Shown here: positions 15,140-20,038 of the stretch, one piece after another
How the letters are laid out: each line of letters starts with the position of its first letter
Numbering within the stretch: the first letter of the stretch is position 1
NCBI GenBank assembly: GCA_013415575.1
Contig: JAAEES010000016.1
Location: forward strand, 1 to 20,038
Source of the DNA: Methanomicrobiales archaeon
GTDB lineage: Archaea > Halobacteriota > Methanomicrobia > Methanomicrobiales > Methanospirillaceae
Direction of reading: 5' to 3'
Length of the DNA: 20,038 bases
Position numbers and translations under genes: made by a program
The notes under the pieces: model-generated
Database searches by the model: none
Seen by the model: only the letters and a program-made list of their open reading frames with translations
What the model was told of the DNA's origin: nothing

Positions 15140-16006
15140 TCAGATGCCAAGCCTGGTGCAGAGATCGGTGACGAATGCACCGGCAGCCTGGAATTTTTCC
15201 CGTTCCCAGCGATCCAGGTCCCATTCCTCGATGGAGCGGATCCCATCCCTGCCGATCACCGCAGGGACGCCCAGGGAGCACCGGTCAAACCCGTACTCTC
15301 CGTCCAGCACGCACGAGCAGGGGATCAGGGCCCGTTCATCACGGGCGATGATCCTGATGAGGGTGGCGATATGCACGGCGGGTCCGAACTCCGTGCCTCC
15401 CTTCCCCCGGATCACCTCCATGCTCGCCGTCCTGAGGTTCCCGAGGATCTCTTCCCGGGTATCCGGCACTACTTCCTGCTCCAGCCGGGAGAAGACGGGG
15501 ACCTGGTGCTCACCATGCTCACCGAGCACCCAGGGTGTGCCGGGGATCCCGCGTTCCTGCAGCACCATTCCGAACCGGGCACTGTCGAGCTGCCCGCCAA
15601 AGCCGATACACTGCCGGGGTTCAAGTCCCGTATTCCGGCAGAGATAATAGTTATTTGCATCCATCGGGTTGGTAACGGTGATCAGCACCCCTGAGAAGCG
15701 GGTCAGCGCCCGGCTGCAGCTCGATGCCACCGGCAGGTTGACTGAGAGCAGGTCCGCCCGGGTCTTCACCGCAGGATTCCGGGGGAGTCCCGCGGCAAAG
15801 ACACAGATATCGGCTTCTTTGATATCCCGCCAGTCGGTGCTGACCGTGATATCGAGCCCGGTATGGGTGAGATCAAGCACTTGTGAGCGGAGCAGCGCGT
15901 CTGCCGTATCAAAGAGCACCAGCTCGTCGGCAAGCCCGAGGACGGATGAGAGGAATGCGATTTCCCCGCCAATCCTCCCCACCCCCAGCACCGCGAGCCT
16001 GGTCAT
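15140..16006 (-). CDS. mdh: Malate/lactate dehydrogenase family protein (probable malate dehydrogenase)
   Basis: A 288-residue NAD(P)-dependent 2-hydroxyacid dehydrogenase of the LDH/MDH family, most likely interconverting malate and oxaloacetate in the incomplete methanogen TCA branch. The nucleotide loop is GVGRIGGE (8-15), with Asp33 at the end of the second strand, which in this family favours NADH. Substrate residues are Arg76 and Arg83 in PRNPAVKTRADLL, Asp141 and Arg144 in QLDSARFG, and the catalytic His164 in GEHGEHQVPV. It is slightly short for the family. I chose ATG 16006 (MTRLAVLGVG), where the Rossmann fold starts; the longer frame up to 16237 runs through the divergent pyrD gene. 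The TATA box at 16030 is 29 nt away, so the message may be leaderless. polB follows after 9 nt. Confidence 0.88.
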   Translation of the reverse strand: MTRLAVLGVGRIGGEIAFLSSVLGLADELVLFDTADALLRSQVLDLTHTGLDITVSTDWRDIKEADICVFAAGLPRNPAVKTRADLLSVNLPVASSCSRALTRFSGVLITVTNPMDANNYYLCRNTGLEPRQCIGFGGQLDSARFGMVLQERGIPGTPWVLGEHGEHQVPVFSRLEQEVVPDTREEILGNLRTASMEVIRGKGGTEFGPAVHIATLIRIIARDERALIPCSCVLDGEYGFDRCSLGVPAVIGRDGIRSIEEWDLDRWEREKFQAAGAFVTDLCTRLGI

Positions 16007-16029
16007 AATCCTCAATATTGGGGAGCCTG

Positions 16030-16039
16030 AAATATAATA
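16030..16039. promoter_or_regulatory. Bidirectional TATA-like box between mdh and pyrD
   Basis: AAATATAATA is AT-rich on both strands. Its centre is about 29 nt from the mdh ATG (16006) and about 26 nt from the pyrD GTG (16061). A single box could thus serve two divergent, near-leaderless transcripts. Confidence 0.45.
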
Positions 16040-16060
16040 CAACCATTGGAGAATCCAACC

Positions 16061-16951
16061 GTGCTGCCAAGACTGCGATCCGGAACGGTGCATGTGGGGG
16101 GAGTGTCCCTGGACAACCACCTCATCCTTGCTGCAGGAATCCTCGGGACTACGGGTGCGTCGCTGGCCCGGATGCTGGAGAACGGGGCGGGCGGCGTGGT
16201 CACCAAGTCCATCGGACCATACCCCTGCGAAGGTCATACCGGTCCCTGCGTGGTGGAAGTCGACGGCGGGGTCCTGAATGCCATGGGCCTTCCCAATCCA
16301 TCACGGGATTTCGCTGACGAGCTCCCCCTCCTGGAAGGAAAACCGGTCATCGCCAGCATTTACGGGGGGAGTGCCGAAGAGTTTTCGACCGTTGCGGGGT
16401 GGTTTGCGGAAAAAGTTGTCGCGGTCGAGCTGAACCTGAGCTGCCCCCATGCTGCGGGCTACGGCGCCTCGCTTGGGGCTGATCCCCGCCTGGTCGGGGA
16501 GTGCACCCGGGCGGTCAGCAGCCTCGGCATCCCGGTCTGGGTCAAGCTGACCCCCAATGTCACGGATATCGCCGCCTGCGGCCTGGCTGCTGAAAGAGGG
16601 GGCGCATCCGCCATCGTGGCCATCAACACGGTGAAGGCCATGCGGATATCACCCGAGCTCCGGCGGCCGGTGCTCGGCAACCGTTTCGGCGGGCTCTCCG
16701 GGAAGGCCATTTTCCCCATCGCCGTCCGGTGTGTCTATGATCTCTATGAGGCATGTACGGTCCCGATCATCGGGTGCGGCGGGATCGCGACAGCGCGTGA
16801 CGTGCTGGAGATGATGATGGCCGGAGCGGCCGCGGTGGAAATCGGCACCGGGGTGAAGGACAATCCCCGGATATTCAGGGACATTGGAGCAGACCTCTAC
16901 AGCGCGGACGGGATTCCGGCTGATGAACTGGTGGGGTGTGCCCATGACTGA
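16061..16951 (+). CDS. pyrD: Dihydroorotate dehydrogenase B, catalytic subunit
   Basis: PyrD oxidises dihydroorotate to orotate with FMN in UMP synthesis. In class 1B the electrons pass through PyrK to NAD+. Signatures are LAAGILGTTG, VVTKSIGPYP, NAMGLPNPS, the active-site cysteine in ELNLSCPHA (about Cys128), and the FMN-phosphate loop in IIGCGGIATARDVLEMMMAGAAAVEIGTG. The length, 296 residues, is normal. The start is uncertain: the GTG at 16061 has GGAG 9 nt upstream and fits the TATA spacing, while the TTG at 16046 would add five residues but lies too close to the TATA box. Its end overlaps pyrK by 8 nt, so the subunits are co-translated. Confidence 0.94.
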   Translation: MLPRLRSGTVHVGGVSLDNHLILAAGILGTTGASLARMLENGAGGVVTKSIGPYPCEGHTGPCVVEVDGGVLNAMGLPNPSRDFADELPLLEGKPVIASIYGGSAEEFSTVAGWFAEKVVAVELNLSCPHAAGYGASLGADPRLVGECTRAVSSLGIPVWVKLTPNVTDIAACGLAAERGGASAIVAINTVKAMRISPELRRPVLGNRFGGLSGKAIFPIAVRCVYDLYEACTVPIIGCGGIATARDVLEMMMAGAAAVEIGTGVKDNPRIFRDIGADLYSADGIPADELVGCAHD

Positions 16952-17708
16952 GGGGTTCCCGCGGGCCTGCGAGATCAGGGAGATCGTGGATGAGACACCA
17001 TCGGTACGGACACTGTATTTCACGGAACCGCTTGCCTTCCGGGCAGGGCAGTTCCTGATGGTCTGGGTACCGGGCGTGGATGAGGTGCCGATGGCACTCT
17101 CTTCAGCATGCTCCATCACCGTCCAGAAGGTGGGGGAGGCCACTGCCGCCCTCTGTGGTCTGCAGGAGGGTGACCTGCTGGGAATCCGCGGGCCGTTCGG
17201 GAACGGGTTTCCGGATGACGGCAGCATCCTTGCTGTCGCAGGAGGGGTCGGTGCCGCCCCCATCCGTCCCCTGGTCATGGGCGGCCGCGTGGATACCCTG
17301 CTCCTGGGTGCGCGGAGCGCAGACGAGCTCCTCTTCAGCCACGAGCTTTCCGGCGCTACCCGGCTGCTCCTGGCGACCGATGACGGTTCTGCCGGGCACC
17401 ACGGGTTCGTGACCGATCTCCTCGTCCGTGAGGATCCTGCCAGGTATGACCGGATCTGTGTCTGCGGCCCTGAGCGGATGATGCATGCCGTGCTATGCGC
17501 TCTCGACCGGCTGGGGATAGTCCACCGCGGCTTCTTCAGCCTCCATCGCTATATGAAGTGCGGCATCGGTCTGTGCGGATCCTGTTGTATCGACCCGTCC
17601 GGTCTCCGGGTCTGCACGGACGGGCCGGTCTTTGCCGGTGATATCCTGCTCCGGTCAGAATTCGGTCGCTACTGTCGCGACGCGAGCGGCAGGAGACGCC
17701 CGATCTGA
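16944..17708 (+). CDS. pyrK: Dihydroorotate dehydrogenase electron transfer subunit
   Basis: PyrK carries FAD and a [2Fe-2S] cluster and passes electrons from PyrD to NAD+. The 254-residue protein has a flavin-binding barrel (about 1-95, with AFRAGQFLMVWVPG and VPMALS), an NAD-binding part (AVAGGVGAAPIRPL at 97-110; VCGPERMM at 173-180) and the C-terminal cluster motif CGIGLCGSC..C with Cys206, Cys211, Cys214 and Cys224 before TDGPVF. The usual flavin-site Arg of the RxYS motif is replaced (VPMALS), which appears to be an archaeal variant. I chose the ATG at 16944 (MTEGFPRAC) because of the GGTGGGGTG just upstream and the 8-nt overlap with pyrD. Confidence 0.94.
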   Translation: MTEGFPRACEIREIVDETPSVRTLYFTEPLAFRAGQFLMVWVPGVDEVPMALSSACSITVQKVGEATAALCGLQEGDLLGIRGPFGNGFPDDGSILAVAGGVGAAPIRPLVMGGRVDTLLLGARSADELLFSHELSGATRLLLATDDGSAGHHGFVTDLLVREDPARYDRICVCGPERMMHAVLCALDRLGIVHRGFFSLHRYMKCGIGLCGSCCIDPSGLRVCTDGPVFAGDILLRSEFGRYCRDASGRRRPI

Positions 17709-17923
17709 CATACGAGAAACGAGAGCTATTTATACAAACATTTTTATTCCAAACGTGAATATAGCTGACCGTTCTCTTTTTAAAGGGAATAAAAAAACGA
17801 ATGAATCCCTAAAATCAATTAGAAAGTTATTAATAACACCAGAAAAGATTTTAATCTTGACCCTATACGAGAAGTGAGTTTGGGGTTATTGGTTAAGGTA
17901 GACATTCGAGAGGTGTGTAGAAA
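17709..17923 (+). promoter_or_regulatory. AT-rich regulatory region of fdhC
   Basis: This 215-nt stretch is much richer in A and T than its surroundings and holds no credible gene. It contains the perfect 12-nt palindrome GTTATTAATAAC (17826-17837), the inverted repeat AAGATT-TT-AATCTT (17845-17858), and TATA-like pieces near 17727-17740 and 17848-17856. TACGAGAA occurs at both ends (about 17711 and 17867). The ribosome-binding site GAGGTG (17910-17915) is 8 nt before the ATG of fdhC. The box at 17848 would give a leader of about 50 nt. The layout suggests regulated, strong expression, but the regulator cannot be read from the sequence. Confidence 0.55.
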
Positions 17924-18796
17924 ATGACATTTCATCCCCCAGTCGCAATCGTGGCCAAGGCCGGCGATGCTGGGAAGTACAAGGTAGGGCTGCCTGCCTG
18001 GAACATGTGTCTCCGCGGGTTTATGGCCGGCGCCTACATCGCTATCGGCGGTGCTCTGGCTACAGTCTGTTCCACCGGCGTAGCTGCATGGGCAGGAGCC
18101 GGTATGGCAAAGCTGATTCTGGGAGCTGTGTTCCCTGTTGGGCTTATTATCATCGTGCTCACCGGAGCAGAACTCTTCACTGGTGACGCGATGCTTGCCC
18201 CGATGGCTGCTTTTATCCACAAGATCTCCTGGGCGCAAGTACTGAATCTCTGGGTATGGGTCTATATCGGAAACCTGATCGGTTCCATCGTGTATGCCTA
18301 TATCATGGCCTACGGACCCCTCACTGGCTGGAGTGCAGCTGGCGCCGCCAGTGTCAACGCCTTTGGGCTTTCGGCAGTGAACATCGCCATCGGAAAAGTG
18401 AGTTATGTGGGTATGGCGGCCAACTGGTCGGCATTCCTGAAAGCCATCGGTTGTAACTGGCTGGTCAACCTGGCCGTGCTGCTCGGTATCTGTGCCGATG
18501 ACCTGATTGGAAAGTTCTTCGGAATCTGGTTCCCGATCATGGCCTTCGTTTCCACCGGATTCGAGCACTGTGTTGCGAACGTGTATTTCATCCCCGCAGG
18601 TCTGTTTACCGCACCCTTCCTCTCTGCAGAGCAGATAACGACAATCGGTGCTGCAAAAGTCGCCAGCCTGACCTGGGTTACCATGTGGACCAACAACATC
18701 ATCGTGGTCACCATCGGCAACATTGTCGGCGGATTGTTCTTCGTCGGTGTCATCTACTGGGTCGCCTTCCGGAAAGAGATCGCCGCACTCAAGTAG
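17924..18796 (+). CDS. fdhC: Formate/nitrite transporter family channel, probable formate transporter FdhC
   Basis: A member of the formate-nitrite transporter (FNT) family, which forms pentameric channels in the cytoplasmic membrane. In methanogens FdhC imports formate for formate dehydrogenase. The 290-residue protein has six hydrophobic segments. The family motifs are visible: LTGAELFTGDAM (80-90, with the constriction Thr80) and FEHCVANVYFIPAG (213-226, with His215, the central pore histidine). The start is well supported by GAGGTG 8 nt upstream. A membrane-bound OB-fold gene follows after 8 nt. The formate dehydrogenase genes fdhA/fdhB, often next to fdhC, are not in this window. Transport of nitrite or hydrosulfide cannot be excluded but is less likely in this organism. 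Confidence 0.92.
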   Translation: MTFHPPVAIVAKAGDAGKYKVGLPAWNMCLRGFMAGAYIAIGGALATVCSTGVAAWAGAGMAKLILGAVFPVGLIIIVLTGAELFTGDAMLAPMAAFIHKISWAQVLNLWVWVYIGNLIGSIVYAYIMAYGPLTGWSAAGAASVNAFGLSAVNIAIGKVSYVGMAANWSAFLKAIGCNWLVNLAVLLGICADDLIGKFFGIWFPIMAFVSTGFEHCVANVYFIPAGLFTAPFLSAEQITTIGAAKVASLTWVTMWTNNIIVVTIGNIVGGLFFVGVIYWVAFRKEIAALK

Positions 18797-18804
18797 AGCA
18801 ACGG

Positions 18805-19329
18805 ATGAAAATAAAGAACACGGAGGTGAAGATCTCCATCATCACCATCGCGGTGGTGATCTTCTTCACCATTCTTTTATCAATAACATACTTCCTGACA
18901 CAGGATCCGATCATCATCACCATGGGAGTCCCGACCATCATCCTGCTCGCCGTCCTGCCGCTCGGCCTCAACTACCTGAGCCAGAAGCAGTACGCCGATG
19001 TCAGGCCGCAGTATGAACGGGAAGCCCGGCCGGTCCGCATCAAGATGATCAACCTGAACATGGTTGGCGAACCGGTCAGGATTGAAGGAATTGTCGAGAA
19101 AGTCCATTTCCAGATCCTCAACCGCCCCCAGTACGTGGTCGCCGACCGCAGCGGGGAGATATCGGTGAAGATGTTCACCCATCCGGAAGAGAAGATCAAG
19201 GTGGGCGATGTCGTGGAGGTTCTCGGCATGGTCATCAAGCGGTACATCGCGGGGGGGGACGCGGTTATCAACGGCGTCTCCATCAGGAAGATCGACAAAT
19301 CGATTGAACTAAAGAAAAAGAATCCCTGA
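18805..19329 (+). CDS. Membrane-anchored OB-fold protein
   Basis: A 174-residue protein with two hydrophobic helices (about 9-31 and 36-57), then a soluble OB-fold-like domain (about 78-165): VRIEGIVEKVHFQI, QYVVADRSGEISVKMF and VKVGDVVEVLGMV-type strand patterns are typical of nucleic-acid-binding OB domains. The helices come first with a short loop between them, so the OB domain probably faces the cytoplasm. It starts 8 nt after the fdhC stop, most likely in the same transcript, although its ribosome-binding site is weak. A role in membrane-associated nucleic acid binding is inferred; no function is known to me. It is convergent with the HerA-like ATPase gene, 8 nt away. Confidence 0.8.
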   Translation: MKIKNTEVKISIITIAVVIFFTILLSITYFLTQDPIIITMGVPTIILLAVLPLGLNYLSQKQYADVRPQYEREARPVRIKMINLNMVGEPVRIEGIVEKVHFQILNRPQYVVADRSGEISVKMFTHPEEKIKVGDVVEVLGMVIKRYIAGGDAVINGVSIRKIDKSIELKKKNP

Positions 19330-19333
19330 ATCC

Positions 19334-19352
19334 CGGGTCAAAACCCGGTTTT
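19334..19352. terminator. Inverted repeats between the convergent OB-fold and HerA-like genes
   Basis: CGGGT-CAAA-ACCCG (19334-19347) and the palindrome AAAACC-C-GGTTTT (19340-19352) overlap at the junction of the two convergent genes, partly inside the last codons of the HerA-like gene. They could act as a bidirectional stop signal. The stem is short. Confidence 0.35.
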
Positions 19353-20038
19353 CAACCCGTCACTGATACTCTTCTTCTGCGTGTCGATCAGCGGCAGGTA
19401 GTCCTCGAACAGGTGGATCCGGGTGCTGACCGGGAAGGGGATGTTGAGCGAGCTGATGATCGCCTCGCCCCGGTCCAGGGTCTGGATCTCGGTATCCATC
19501 CGGGAGAGATCCTGTTTCGCACTCCCGGCGATGATGTCCCGGTCGCCCTTGTCCCCGAGCCCCATGACGATAAAGGTGTTGATCTGGGCGAGCACCTTGG
19601 GATCGATGTTCTTCGGCTGCTGGGTAACAACGCAGAGCCCGACCCCGAACTTCCGTCCCTCCATGGCACATTCCCGGAAGACCTGGGTCGAAGAGCCGCC
19701 GGTCCCGAGAACCCGCTGTGCTTCCTCGATGGTGATCAGGACCTGTGAGCGATCCGCATGCTGGTCAAATACCCCGAACTGTTCGGAAGTCTCCCGGTGT
19801 TTTTCCAGGATGACCCGGGTGATGATGGAGAGGACGAAGAGCTCGCTTCGTTCGCTCATGTGCGGGATGTCGATGAGCACCACCTTCTTCTGGTGCAGGT
19901 GCTTCAGGATCTCGGGAAGAGCGGACCCCCGTTCACGGAAGAAGCGGCTGTTGCCCCGGGTAAGGTTCTCGAGCCGCCGTTTGATGACCCGCAGCGGGCC
20001 CGGGTTTGAGGTGCGGAGCCGGTGGGCGATCTCGCGGT
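19338..20038 (-). CDS. HerA/DUF87-type ATPase, C-terminal part (partial)
   Basis: The frame stays open to the window edge, so about 233 residues of the C-terminal part are seen and the Walker A motif lies outside. The visible part has KKVVLIDIPHMSERSELF, followed by a Walker B-like QVLITIEEAQRVL, a long helix with STQVFRECAMEGRKFGVG, and the sensor-like VVTQQPKNIDPKVLAQINT with MGLGDKGDRDII. These match HerA-type hexameric DNA-translocating ATPases of the FtsK/HerA group. Archaeal HerA works with NurA, Mre11 and Rad50 in DNA end resection; whether this copy does so cannot be judged without the rest of the gene and its neighbours. The GTG at 19883 lies inside the coding region and is not the start. 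Confidence 0.85.
   Translation of the reverse strand, partial: REIAHRLRTSNPGPLRVIKRRLENLTRGNSRFFRERGSALPEILKHLHQKKVVLIDIPHMSERSELFVLSIITRVILEKHRETSEQFGVFDQHADRSQVLITIEEAQRVLGTGGSSTQVFRECAMEGRKFGVGLCVVTQQPKNIDPKVLAQINTFIVMGLGDKGDRDIIAGSAKQDLSRMDTEIQTLDRGEAIISSLNIPFPVSTRIHLFEDYLPLIDTQKKSISDGLKTGF

Noticed and set aside
14780..15694. A 304-codon open frame on the plus strand
   Set aside because: It spans the junction of mdh and polB in antisense and has no family features.
16007..16237. N-terminal extension of the malate dehydrogenase
   Set aside because: It would run through the divergent pyrD coding region. The Rossmann fold starts exactly at the ATG at 16006.
17632..17877. An 81-codon frame covering the end of pyrK and the fdhC control region
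   Set aside because: It overlaps pyrK out of frame and continues into AT-rich DNA as low-complexity residues. The region is better explained as regulatory.
1..20038. CRISPR arrays, transposases, integrases, phage genes or toxin-antitoxin pairs
   Set aside because: I found no regularly spaced repeats and no proteins of these kinds. The only clear tandem repeat is the 33-bp pair at 11878-11943, which has no spacers.

Overview
The window looks like the chromosome of a hydrogenotrophic, formate-using methanogenic archaeon, most likely from the order Methanomicrobiales. This is inferred from gene content: a 6-hydroxymethyl-dihydropterin pyrophosphokinase of the archaeal MptE type (methanopterin pathway), a CbiA/CfbB-type a,c-diamide synthase (coenzyme F430 or B12), an FdhC-type formate channel, an archaeal family B DNA polymerase, an archaeal PyrD/PyrK pair and a Thg1-like enzyme. 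Genes are packed tightly on both strands, in moderately GC-rich DNA. Several TATA-like boxes lie 26-32 nt from the start codon, which suggests leaderless transcripts.

Layout. Positions 1-276: the end of a probable isoleucyl-tRNA synthetase, overlapped tail to tail by a Thg1-like tRNA-His guanylyltransferase that sits downstream of a small PRC-barrel protein. Positions 1334-2467: a site-2 protease with two CBS domains, divergent from the PRC-barrel gene. Positions 2454-6175 (minus): a three-gene operon with 11-nt overlaps (TrkA_N-DHH-DHHA1 phosphoesterase, MptE, and a COG1031 radical SAM protein with an unusual cysteine spacing). Positions 6327-6400: tRNA-Lys(CTT), followed by about 550 nt without a convincing gene. 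Positions 6956-7588: a zinc-ribbon RDD membrane protein. Positions 7766-9707 (minus): ilvD followed by a small two-knuckle zinc protein. Positions 9954-11303 (minus): the a,c-diamide synthase. Positions 11427-12438: a small exported or anchored protein and a second RDD protein, separated by an exact 33-bp tandem duplication. Positions 12662-16006 (minus): a malate/lactate dehydrogenase and family B DNA polymerase, apparently one operon. Positions 16061-17708: pyrD-pyrK. Positions 17924-19329: fdhC and a membrane-anchored OB-fold protein behind an AT-rich regulatory region. From 19338 to the end of the window (minus): a HerA/DUF87-type ATPase, cut by the window edge.

How the genes work together. 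Most of the window is housekeeping: pyrimidine synthesis (pyrD/pyrK make orotate), branched-chain amino acids (ilvD), methanogenic cofactors (mptE, the diamide synthase), formate import (fdhC), replication (polB) and tRNA maturation. I see no CRISPR array, prophage, transposon or defence island. The best candidates for new biology are the DHH-MptE-radical SAM operon with its Cx7Cx2C motif, the fdhC/OB-fold pair, the cysteine-knuckle protein behind ilvD, and possible gene remnants near 6650-6860 and 9805-9942.
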